Shown here piece after piece: positions 56,720 to 64,000 of a DNA stretch of 64,000 bases. Origin of the DNA: Ancylobacter novellus DSM 506. Its GTDB lineage: Bacteria > Pseudomonadota > Alphaproteobacteria > Rhizobiales > Xanthobacteraceae. Position numbers and translations under genes: made by a program. The notes under the pieces were generated by a model that saw only the letters and a program-made list of their open reading frames with translations, made no database searches and was not told the DNA's origin. The number at the start of each line of letters is the position of its first letter. The first letter of the stretch is position 1. Location: the NCBI RefSeq assembly GCF_000092925.1, contig NC_014217.1, positions 868,001 to 932,000 of the forward strand, written 5' to 3'.

Positions 56720-57901
56720 TTAACAATCCTCGCACGCGGCCGCCGGGACCAGTCCGCCGCTTCGTCGCTCCAGCGCCTGCGAGAGGACGCACAGGCCGAG
56801 CGCGCCGACCGCCAGCACCGCCCCGACCCAGGGCAGCTCGGCATAGCCGACGCCGAAGGTGATCGCCGCGCCGCCGATCCAGGCGCCGGAGGCGTTGCCG
56901 AGGTTGAAGGCGCCCTGGTTGAGCGTCGAGGCGAGGTTGGGCGCGCCGATCGCGGCATCCACCACCCGCATCTGGATCGGCGCCACCACGGCGAAGACCA
57001 GAATGCCCCAGACGAAGACGGTGGCGACGGTGAGCGCCGCGAAGGGGCTGACGAAGACGAACACCACCAGCACCGCGGCCAGCCCGACGAAGATCGCCAT
57101 CAGCGAGGGCATCAGCCGCCAGTCGGCGAGCCGGCCGCCGAGCAGGTTGCCGATGGTGATGCCCACCCCGAACAGCAGCAGGACGTAGGTCACGGTGTGC
57201 GGGGCGAGGCCGGTGACGTCGCGCAGCAGCGGGGCGATATAGGTGAACACCGAGAACAGGCTGGCGGAGGCGAGCACGCTCATCATCATGGTGAGCAGCA
57301 CCTGCGGGCGCTTCAGCACGGCGAATTCGCGGATGATGTTGCCGGCGGAATGGGGGATGTCGCGCGGCACCCAGATGGCGATGGCGCTGACCGCCGCGAT
57401 GCCGATGATCACCACCGCCCAGAAGGTCGAGCGCCAGCCCAGCGCCTGGCCGAGCGCGGTGCCGAGCGGCACGCCGAGCACATTGGCGAGCGTCAGTCCG
57501 GCGAACATCAGCGCGATGGCGCTGGCGCGCTGGTTCGGCGGCACGAGGCTCGCCGCCACCACGGCACCTATGCCGAAGAAGGCCCCATGGCAGAACGCGG
57601 TGACGACGCGCGCGGCCATCAGGAACCAGTAGTCCGGCGCCACGGCACAGAGGAAATTGCCGACGACGAAGACGCTGGCGAGGCCGATCAGCGTCGCCTT
57701 GCGCGGCAGGGCATTGGTGATGATGGCGACGATGGGCGCACCGACGACGACGCCGAGCGCATAGCCGGTGACCAGCAGACCGGCCGCCGGGATGGTCACC
57801 GACAGGTCGGCCGCCACCTCGGGCAGCAGGCCCATGATGACGAATTCGGTGGTGCCAATGCCGAAGGAGGCCATGGCAAGGGCCAACAGCGGAAGCTGCA
57901 T
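56720..57901 (-). CDS. MFS transporter (AraJ/sugar efflux type)
   Basis: Major-facilitator protein of 393 residues with 12 hydrophobic segments. N-terminal LALAMASFGIGTTEFVIMGL and GVVVGAPIVAIITNALPRKA, the motif near loop 2-3 (ALPRKATLIG) and ARVVTAFCHGAFFGIGAVVA are typical of the AraJ/SotB/YdhP drug:H+ group. Predicted to export sugars or drugs across the inner membrane. Confidence 0.85.
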   Translation of the reverse strand: MQLPLLALAMASFGIGTTEFVIMGLLPEVAADLSVTIPAAGLLVTGYALGVVVGAPIVAIITNALPRKATLIGLASVFVVGNFLCAVAPDYWFLMAARVVTAFCHGAFFGIGAVVAASLVPPNQRASAIALMFAGLTLANVLGVPLGTALGQALGWRSTFWAVVIIGIAAVSAIAIWVPRDIPHSAGNIIREFAVLKRPQVLLTMMMSVLASASLFSVFTYIAPLLRDVTGLAPHTVTYVLLLFGVGITIGNLLGGRLADWRLMPSLMAIFVGLAAVLVVFVFVSPFAALTVATVFVWGILVFAVVAPIQMRVVDAAIGAPNLASTLNQGAFNLGNASGAWIGGAAITFGVGYAELPWVGAVLAVGALGLCVLSQALERRSGGLVPAAACEDC

Positions 57902-58056
57902 CGTGAACTCATGTCGTCTGGAAACGGTCGCCGCCTGCGTAGCAGCGGGAGGTCCAGCTAGATATGCACAAGATATTGCAGCGCAGCAATAATCCGCCGC
58001 GGGAAGCAGCCATGCGGAAGACGCGAGGGTCCAGATTATTTGAAACTACTGGGCGA

Positions 58057-58167
58057 CCTCATCCTGAGGTGCCCGGCCGCCGGCCGGGCCTCGAAGGATG
58101 CTGAAGCAGAGTGCCCGGACGAGCATCCTTCGAGGCTCGGGCTCTGCCCGAGCGCCTCAGGATGAGG
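58057..58167. repeat. Intergenic palindromic repeat, family A, copy 3
   Basis: CCTCATCCTGAGGTGC and GCGCCTCAGGATGAGG are the outer arms; inner arms GCCTCGAAGGATGCT and AGCATCCTTCGAGGC are near-perfect. It occupies much of the 302-base gap between the moaA stop and the MFS start. Nothing else is evident in that gap beyond the MFS promoter side. Confidence 0.85.
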
Positions 58168-58203
58168 TGGTTCAAGTTGAAACGGGAGTTTCCAAACGGC
58201 CGC

Positions 58204-59271
58204 TCACCCGCCCGTCACGCTCATATGGCGGCGCACGGAGGGGGCGCGGCCGGGGCGGTCGATGACGAAATCGTGCCCCTTGGGCTTGCGGAAGATGGCG
58301 TCGTCGAGCGCGGCGTGCAGCTTCTCGTCGCTCTCGGAGGCGCGCAGCGGCGAACGCAGGTCCGCCGCGTCCTCCTGGCCGAGGCACATATAGAGCGTGC
58401 CGGTGCAGGTGACGCGCACGCGGTTGCAGCCCTCGCAGAAATTATGCGTCAGCGGGGTGATGAGGCCGAGCTTGCCGCCGGTCTCGGCAATGGAGACGTA
58501 GCGCGCCGGGCCGCCGGTGCGGAAGGGGATGTCCTCCAGCGTCCAGCGCTGCTCGAGCTGGGCGCGGACGGTGGAGAGCGGCAGGTACTGGTCGACGCGC
58601 TCGGAGCCGGTCTCGCCGAGCGGCATGACCTCGATGAGCGAGACGTCCATGCCGCGCCCGTGCGCCCATTCGATCAGCGAGGGGATCTCGTCCTCGTTCT
58701 CGCCGCGCAGGGCGACGGCGTTGAGCTTGACGTGGATGCCGGCAGCCTGCGCCGCATCGATGCCGGCGAGCACCTTGGAAAGGTCGCCCCAGCGGGTCAG
58801 TGCGCGAAAACGCTGCGGGTCGAGCGTGTCGAGCGAGACGTTGATGCGCTTGACGCCGCAATCGGCGAGCTCGGAAGCGAAGCGGGCGAGCTGCGAGCCG
58901 TTGGTGGTGAGCGTCAGCTCTTCCAGCGCGCCGGAATCGAGGTGCCGCGAGAGCGAGCGGAACAGGGTCATGACGTCGCGGCGCACCAGCGGCTCGCCGC
59001 CGGTCAGGCGCAGCTTCCGCACGCCGCGGGCAACGAAGGCGGAGCAGAGGCGGTCGAGTTCCTCCAGCGTCAGCAGCTCCGGCTTCGGCAGGAAGGTCAT
59101 GTGCTCGGCCATGCAGTACACGCAGCGGAAGTCGCAGCGGTCCGTGACCGAGACGCGCAGATAGGTGACGGCGCGGCCGAAGGTGTCGACGAGCGGCGCG
59201 CGCGGCGTGGCGCGGTCGATCCGGTCGATGAGGGCTTCCTCGCTGCTCACGCTCAACGCTCCCGCGTTCAT
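58204..59271 (-). CDS. moaA: GTP 3',8-cyclase (molybdenum cofactor biosynthesis protein MoaA)
   Basis: Radical SAM enzyme of 355 residues that makes 3',8-cyclo-GTP, the first Moco step with MoaC. SAM cluster cysteines 46, 50 and 53 ([13 protein letters not shown]), [22 protein letters not shown], and the second cluster [15 protein letters not shown] are intact. The protein ends in the conserved Gly-Gly. Start 59271 (MNAGALS) is chosen over a longer frame that lacks family sequence. Divergent from the DUF971 gene. Confidence 0.95.
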   Translation of the reverse strand: MNAGALSVSSEEALIDRIDRATPRAPLVDTFGRAVTYLRVSVTDRCDFRCVYCMAEHMTFLPKPELLTLEELDRLCSAFVARGVRKLRLTGGEPLVRRDVMTLFRSLSRHLDSGALEELTLTTNGSQLARFASELADCGVKRINVSLDTLDPQRFRALTRWGDLSKVLAGIDAAQAAGIHVKLNAVALRGENEDEIPSLIEWAHGRGMDVSLIEVMPLGETGSERVDQYLPLSTVRAQLEQRWTLEDIPFRTGGPARYVSIAETGGKLGLITPLTHNFCEGCNRVRVTCTGTLYMCLGQEDAADLRSPLRASESDEKLHAALDDAIFRKPKGHDFVIDRPGRAPSVRRHMSVTGG

Positions 59272-59495
59272 GCTTGCGAACTTGCCGCTGAGTAACGGCC
59301 TGTTCGTAACATTTGTAATGTTCGGCCAAGGCCCTGCCAAGGCGCGCATGCCTATCGGGCGATCGGCTGAACCATTTGTGACGTGCCTTCCGGCAACCCG
59401 GCATGCATTCGAGACGCGGCCGGCGTCCACCTTGGCCGCTTGGCGAACGCGTTCCTCGTCTCTATGTGGGTGTGCGACATGCCACGGGGAAGACG

Positions 59496-59888
59496 ATGAC
59501 CGACGCGTTGCCTGATGCCTGGCCGACCGAGATCCGGGTCCACAGGGACCGCCGCGCCCTGACCATCGCCTTCGAGGACGGCGCGAGCTTCACCCTGCCG
59601 GCGGAATATCTGCGGGTCGAGAGCCCCTCCGCCGAGGTGCAGGGCCATTCGCCCGCCGACCGGCAGATCGTCGCCGGCAAGCGCGAGGTCCGCATCGACG
59701 AGGCGATCCCGGTCGGCAATTACGCGGTGCGGCTGATCTTCGACGACGGGCATTCCACCGGCATCTACACCTGGGAGATACTGCACCGGCTCGGCCGCGA
59801 GCAGGAGGAGCGCTGGACGCGCTACCTGCAGGAGCTGGCCTCGAAGAACCTCTCGCGCGACGCGGCGGGCAGCGCCCGGCGGCATTGA
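59496..59888 (+). CDS. DUF971-domain protein
   Basis: Protein of 130 residues with the DUF971 (GBBH-like) fold: [60 protein letters not shown]. Such domains are found fused or adjacent to Fe-S or carnitine-related enzymes; some moaA neighbourhoods carry one. GGGGAAGACG precedes the ATG. Function uncertain. Confidence 0.8.
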   Translation: MTDALPDAWPTEIRVHRDRRALTIAFEDGASFTLPAEYLRVESPSAEVQGHSPADRQIVAGKREVRIDEAIPVGNYAVRLIFDDGHSTGIYTWEILHRLGREQEERWTRYLQELASKNLSRDAAGSARRH

Positions 59889-59898
59889 GGGTTCGCAA

Positions 59899-59988
59899 CG
59901 TCATCCCGGACGGCCGAAGGCCGATCCGGGATCGTCATCATAATGGAGAGCGATCCCGGCTCTGCGCTTCGCTTCGACCGGGGTGACG
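59899..59988. repeat. Intergenic palindromic repeat, family B, copy 2
   Basis: CGTCATCCCGGACGGCC and inner GATCCGGGATCG / GCGATCCCGGC words match the family seen at 53070, with a decayed right arm GGGGTGACG. It lies between the convergent DUF971 and L,D-transpeptidase genes. Confidence 0.75.
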
Positions 59989-60005
59989 CCTGGATATAAC
60001 GCCCG

Positions 60006-60596
60006 TCAGTTCAGCACGACCACCTTGGTGCCGACGCGCACGCGCTCGTAGAGATCGGTGACGTCGTCATTCGTCATGCGGAAGCAGCCGGACGAGACGG
60101 CCTGGCCGATGGTCTCCGGCTCGTTGGAGCCGTGGATGCGGTAGAGCGTCGAGCCGAGATAGAGCGCGCGGGCGCCGAGCGGGTTGTCGATGCCGCCGGG
60201 CATGTAGCGCGGCAGGTCGGGCCGGCGCTGCAGCATCTGCGCCGGCGGCGTCCAGCTTGGCCACTCGGCCTTGCGGGTCACCGTCTTCACGCCGGACCAG
60301 CGGAAGCCGTCGCGGCCGACGCCGATGCCGTAGCGCAGCGCGGAGCCGTTGGGCTGCACGAGATAGAGACGGCGTTCCGAGGTGTTTATGATGATGGTGC
60401 CCGGAGCGTATTTGCCGTTGTACGGCACCACCGTGCGCCGGATCGACGAGTAGCCATAGCCCGGCCCGTTGCCGAAATTCGACGGCCGCGCGAAGAAGCC
60501 GAAAAAGGACGGCGCCGCATTCTGCGCCATGGCGGGCGCCGCGCCCGCGAGTGTCAGTCCGGCCAGCGCGATGGCCGCCATTGTCTTCAGTCGCAT
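60006..60596 (-). CDS. L,D-transpeptidase (YkuD domain, ErfK/YbiS type)
   Basis: Periplasmic enzyme of 196 residues that forms 3-3 peptidoglycan crosslinks or links lipoproteins. Signal peptide to about residue 25 (AAIALAGLTLAGAAPAMAQ). YkuD motifs: IIINTSERRLYLVQPNGSAL, RIHGSNEPETIGQAVSSGCF with His155 and catalytic Cys171. Start 60596 (MRLKTMAAIAL) gives a proper signal peptide; a longer frame exists upstream. Confidence 0.9.
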   Translation of the reverse strand: MRLKTMAAIALAGLTLAGAAPAMAQNAAPSFFGFFARPSNFGNGPGYGYSSIRRTVVPYNGKYAPGTIIINTSERRLYLVQPNGSALRYGIGVGRDGFRWSGVKTVTRKAEWPSWTPPAQMLQRRPDLPRYMPGGIDNPLGARALYLGSTLYRIHGSNEPETIGQAVSSGCFRMTNDDVTDLYERVRVGTKVVVLN

Positions 60597-60788
60597 CGTA
60601 AGCCCCATACGATCCATGGACACAACCGGCCACGCTTCCCGGCGGGGCACGGGACGGCCCGTCCTGCCCCAGCGGCCGGAACGGTTCGACGCACAGTATT
60701 GCGCCGCCTGCGGTAAATGGCAGCCTACGATGACGTGACTGCGCCGATTGCCGCGCCGCTATGGCACAAGAGCCACAGCGCCAACGCC

Positions 60789-62714
60789 TTAGGGAGCGGC
60801 TGCGGCCGCCGGGCTGCCGGCGTGATTGCCGCCGAAGATGAGCGCGGCAAGCGGCCTCGCATAATAGTCGACCCCGGCCGCCGTGAAGTGCCGCGCGTCG
60901 TATTGCAGCGGCTCTCCGCCGACCATCATCGGGCACCGCATCTGCGGGCAGGTGGCCTTCAGGACCGAGATGAAGCGCGCGTTCGGATGGCCGGCGAAAT
61001 GCTGCGTCATCAGCTTCTCGGCGGTGAAGACCATGTCGTCCATGTCATGCCCGGCATTCATGTCGGCATCGCGCCGGTACATGCGCTCGGCGACGATCTC
61101 CGGCCCCGGGCGCTTGAACATCGGCACCGGGCCGAGCACCACCACCTCGATACCGGCGGCGGTGAGCTTGGCGATGGTCGCGTCGAGCCGCGCGAGGTGG
61201 TCGGGCGAGACGAGGGCGTCGCCGCCGAGCACGACCATGGCCGGCTTGTGCTTGAGCAGCCAGTCCATGGCGAATTCGTTCAGCCCGTCGCAGAGCGGGG
61301 AGGGCACATTGCGGAAGCCTTCGAGCGGCAGGCAGGCCGCGCCGGTGAACTGCCCGACCGAATAGCCGCGCGCCTTCGCCGCCGCCGCGACCGCCTGGTA
61401 GAACTGCGCCAGATGGCTCGAGCCCCACAGCACGATGGCGGGCCGGCCCGGCACGGGCAGGCATTCCGGCGCCAGCTCGCGCGCCCCGCCGCGCCCGTCG
61501 CGCAGGAAGCATTTGCCGTCGCGCAGGATCGGCTGGAACGGGTAGTGGGTCTGCGCCAGCACATGCTGCACATCGGCCGGTAGCCGGCCGGTGAAGCCGC
61601 GCGCGCCGGTGGTGATACCGGCGAAGGCGATCAGCACCGCGGCGCCCGCCACCGTACCGCCGAACACGACGCGGCGGGGGAAGATCGCCCGGTTCTGCCG
61701 CACGGGCTGCTCGACGAAGCGCCAGGACAGCCAGCCGAGCAGGGTCGAGGCTGCCGTGCCGCCGACGAGGAAGGCGAGCGGATCGATCTCCGGGAAGGCC
61801 GGCCGGGCGAAGACGACGATCGGCCAGTGCACCAGATAGAGCGAATAGGAGATGGCGCCGAAGAAGCGCGGCACGCGTGAGCCGACCAGCCGGGTGACGA
61901 GGCTGTCGCTGTGCTCGCCGCCCCAGATCGCCAGCGCGGTGCCGAGGCATGGGACGAGGGCCAGCAGGCCGGGGAAGGGCGACTGCTCGGTGATGAGCGC
62001 CATGCCGGCGAGCACGGCACCGACGCCGGCCGCCACCGCCGCGCCGCCCACGGCCGCGCTTTTGGGAAAGCGCACCCCCGGCAGCGCCAGCGCGGCGCCG
62101 ATCAGCAATTCGAAGGCGCGGAAGGGCAGCAGGTAGAAGGCCGCGGCCGGATCGACCCGCAGCACCGCCTCGCAGGCGATGAGCGAGGCAATGAGCAGCC
62201 CGCCGATGACGAAGGGCAGGGCCCTGGGCCGCCAGCGATAGCACAGCATCACCAGTGCCGGGAAGACGAGGTAGAACTGCTCCTCGACGCCGAGCGACCA
62301 GTAGTGCAGCAGCGGCATCTCCTCGGCCGAGGGGCCGAAATAGTCGGCGCGGCGGTAGAAATACACGTTGCCGAAGGCGAGCGCCGACCAGATCAGCGAG
62401 CGGGCGAAACTCACCAATTGCGGCGGGAACAGCAGGAAGACCGCGACAATGGCGGTGACGGCGCTGACCACGACGAAGGCCGGCACGATGCGCCGCATCC
62501 GCCGCTCGTAGAAGCCGAAGATCGAGAAGCTGCCCTCGGTGGTCTCGGCGTAGATCGACTTGGAGATCAGGAAGCCGGAGATGACGAAGAACACGTCGAC
62601 GCCGACGAAGCCGCCCGGCAGCCAGCCCGCCCCGAAATGGAACAGCACCACGCCAAGCACGGCAATGGCGCGCAATCCGTCGATATGGGCGCGGTAGCGC
62701 AGGCGATGATGCAT
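60789..62714 (-). CDS. OafA/YrhL-type acyltransferase with C-terminal SGNH domain
   Basis: Membrane protein of 641 residues. Acyltransferase-3 domain (1 to about 360) with ten or so hydrophobic segments: HIDGLRAIAVLGVVLFHFGA with the family His, and LLHYWSLGVEEQFYLVFPAL. The C-terminal periplasmic domain starts near residue 430 and shows IVLWGSSHLAQFYQAVAAAA, an SGNH esterase block I. It probably O-acetylates extracellular polysaccharide or lipopolysaccharide. Divergent from the sulfotransferase-like gene. Confidence 0.9.
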   Translation of the reverse strand: MHHRLRYRAHIDGLRAIAVLGVVLFHFGAGWLPGGFVGVDVFFVISGFLISKSIYAETTEGSFSIFGFYERRMRRIVPAFVVVSAVTAIVAVFLLFPPQLVSFARSLIWSALAFGNVYFYRRADYFGPSAEEMPLLHYWSLGVEEQFYLVFPALVMLCYRWRPRALPFVIGGLLIASLIACEAVLRVDPAAAFYLLPFRAFELLIGAALALPGVRFPKSAAVGGAAVAAGVGAVLAGMALITEQSPFPGLLALVPCLGTALAIWGGEHSDSLVTRLVGSRVPRFFGAISYSLYLVHWPIVVFARPAFPEIDPLAFLVGGTAASTLLGWLSWRFVEQPVRQNRAIFPRRVVFGGTVAGAAVLIAFAGITTGARGFTGRLPADVQHVLAQTHYPFQPILRDGKCFLRDGRGGARELAPECLPVPGRPAIVLWGSSHLAQFYQAVAAAAKARGYSVGQFTGAACLPLEGFRNVPSPLCDGLNEFAMDWLLKHKPAMVVLGGDALVSPDHLARLDATIAKLTAAGIEVVVLGPVPMFKRPGPEIVAERMYRRDADMNAGHDMDDMVFTAEKLMTQHFAGHPNARFISVLKATCPQMRCPMMVGGEPLQYDARHFTAAGVDYYARPLAALIFGGNHAGSPAAAAAP

Positions 62715-62920
62715 GGCGGCAGGCGAACGGACCCGAAACTTCGTCAGGCCCCCTGTATCACGGCTTCGCCGCCGCAGCGTTGCACGAAAAGCGCGGATGT
62801 CCCGATATGACCGCTGCCGAGCAAAAACACGCCGTGAAACTATACGATGGGGAACAGGGGGCGCTAGGACTTACTGGCCGCGGCGAGCGCGGTCGCGCAA
62901 CGACGCTCGGTGCCGGATAG

Positions 62921-63772
62921 ATGTCTCCGCTGATCTTCAACCACATTCCGAAATCGGCTGGCACATCGTTGCGGCAGGCCCTTGCCCAGGCGATCGGCGC
63001 GCGTGAAACCGTCGAGGGCTTTGATCGGTCGCTGTTCGGCGGATTCGACGACTTCGAGTCCTTGGCTCCGATCTTACGCGCCACGATCGTCGACACGCCG
63101 GAGGAGCTCCCGCCTTCCCCGCAACTCGTGGCCGGTCACTACGCCCCCAAGACGACGCGCGCGCGATATCCCGGCGCCAGGCACATCACGATCCTGCGTG
63201 AGGCACGCTCCCGCTTGCTCTCGCATTGGCTGTTCTGGAGAACCCACACCGATGCCGAGCTTCGGGCGTGGGGCCGCTGGGCGGATCACGTGCACAAGAG
63301 CAAGAATCCACTGCTCGCCTTTTTGCAGGACACGATGATCGCGGCGCAGACGGACAACGTCTCGCTGCGCATGCTGCTGTATCCGCACCCGCTCATTCCC
63401 GATGCCGACCACATACCGGTTCACGTCGAGGATCAGCTCCTCGCCGAGGCGAAGGCGATGATCGATTCCTTCGACTTCGCCGACGTCATCGAGAATCCGC
63501 GCTTCGCGCAGAATCTGTCGGACTGGCTCGGTTCGCCTCTCGTGATGGAGCGCCTCAACGAGACGCAGCCGATGCCGGAACAATACCGCACGCCGCTGGT
63601 GAGCGAGCTGACCCCGGCGACCATGAGCGCGTTGGCGCGCCGCACGCGGCTTGACGACGAACTGTGGAGATATGTCGCCGAGCGGCGTCTTCCGCCGGGG
63701 GAAGCGGAGGCCTTCCGTGAAGCGTCTTTCGCGCAGGCGATCGCCCGGCACGCTCTGCTGATGGCAGGTTGA
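62921..63772 (+). CDS. Sulfotransferase-like protein
   Basis: Protein of 283 residues. An N-terminal IFNHIPKSAGTSLRQALAQA resembles the 5'-phosphosulfate-binding loop of PAPS sulfotransferases, and HITILREARSRLLSHWLFWR resembles the 3'-phosphate strand. These two motifs, with the spacing of about 75 residues, support a sulfotransferase-2 type fold. Acceptor unknown; a cell-surface polysaccharide is a guess from the acyltransferase next door. No signal peptide seen. Confidence 0.75.
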   Translation: MSPLIFNHIPKSAGTSLRQALAQAIGARETVEGFDRSLFGGFDDFESLAPILRATIVDTPEELPPSPQLVAGHYAPKTTRARYPGARHITILREARSRLLSHWLFWRTHTDAELRAWGRWADHVHKSKNPLLAFLQDTMIAAQTDNVSLRMLLYPHPLIPDADHIPVHVEDQLLAEAKAMIDSFDFADVIENPRFAQNLSDWLGSPLVMERLNETQPMPEQYRTPLVSELTPATMSALARRTRLDDELWRYVAERRLPPGEAEAFREASFAQAIARHALLMAG

Positions 63773-63781
63773 GGAAAGAGA

Positions 63782-63856
63782 TGGTGGGCGATGCAGGGAT
63801 TGAACCTGCGACCCCTCCCGTGTGAAGGGAGTGCTCTCCCGCTGAGCTAATCGCCC
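63782..63856 (-). tRNA. tRNA-Val (CAC)
   Basis: On the minus strand the 5' stem GGGCGAT pairs with ATCGCCC before discriminator A and an encoded CCA. D-loop TTAGCTCAGCGGGAGAGC, anticodon arm CTCCC-TTCACAC-GGGAG with anticodon CAC, and T-arm GGTTCAATCC are all in place. The encoded CCA is included in the coordinates. Confidence 0.95.
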
Positions 63857-63945
63857 GTCACCCCCGGCGGGTTCTCCGAGGGGCGTCGTCCATCGCGGCG
63901 GGATTTAGTGTGCCGGGTCCCCGGGTGTCAAGCGCGCTCGCGCTT

Positions 63946-64000
63946 TCATCCGTTGTTGATCCCGAGCCGAAGCAGGCGCTCCACCGCCTCGGGGAGAAGG
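63946..64000 (-). CDS. C-terminal end of an unidentified gene
   Basis: A minus-strand frame entering from the window edge reads LLPEAVERLLRLGINNG before a TGA stop. Seventeen residues are too few to name. It is reported because the frame is open to the edge and the sequence looks coding. Confidence 0.35.
   Translation of the reverse strand, partial: LLPEAVERLLRLGINNG

Overview
The window is a high-GC, gene-dense stretch of an alphaproteobacterial chromosome. Gene families such as the smo-type polyol transporter, BluB, CobS/CobT, a TakP-like TRAP receptor and short palindromic intergenic repeats point to the Hyphomicrobiales, perhaps Xanthobacteraceae-like; this placement is an inference from gene content, not a database match.

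Layout. (1) 1-8.1 kb: a polyol cluster (end of a binding protein, two permeases, an ATPase, an SDR polyol dehydrogenase, an FGGY pentulose kinase, a PfkB fructokinase-type kinase, an AraC regulator). (2) 8.3-14.5 kb: a second sugar/polyol ABC operon with an L-xylulose reductase-like SDR and a xylitol dehydrogenase-like MDR enzyme. (3) 14.66-39.57 kb: a genomic island of about 24.9 kb inserted in the 5' end of dusA. The left boundary keeps a 5' stub of the host dusA; the right boundary has a tyrosine integrase next to an intact dusA whose first codons were supplied by the island. Just inside the left end lie decayed mobilization genes (relaxase and lytic transglycosylase remnants). The rest is almost entirely organosulfur scavenging: five sulfonate/taurine-type ABC transporters, three luciferase-like (SsuD/SfnG family) monooxygenases, one acyl-CoA-dehydrogenase-fold (SfnB/DszC type) oxygenase, an FMN reductase, an FAD oxidoreductase and an Rrf2 regulator. 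A palindrome ATCTAT-N7-ATAGAT recurs upstream of its transcription units. (4) 39.5-45.4 kb: dusA, a TSUP (TauE-like) exporter, a retropepsin-like protease with a DUF1289 protein, the cobalamin genes cobS, bluB and cobT, and a nuclease. (5) 45.6-50.2 kb: a UDG-family protein, an amino-acid ABC transporter lacking its ATPase, and an Mrp-type Fe-S carrier. (6) 50.2-55.5 kb: a PEP-mutase/isocitrate-lyase family enzyme, a VapBC module and three tandem TakP-like TRAP receptors. (7) 55.7-64 kb: DMT and MFS exporters, moaA, a DUF971 protein, an L,D-transpeptidase, an acyltransferase with SGNH domain, a sulfotransferase-like protein, tRNA-Val(CAC) and the end of another gene.

How it works together. 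The left 14.5 kb takes up sugar alcohols and oxidises and phosphorylates them into the pentose and hexose phosphate pools. The island imports sulfonates and releases sulfite with reduced flavin, which would let the host use organosulfur when sulfate is scarce; a possible sulfite exporter sits just outside its right end. Short palindromic repeats of three families sit between genes, and three binding-protein genes are each followed by a stem-loop before their permease or ATPase genes, a layout expected to raise the receptor:transporter ratio.

The most unusual item is the dusA-integrated organosulfur island with its shared palindromic motif and resident four-cysteine Rrf2 regulator.
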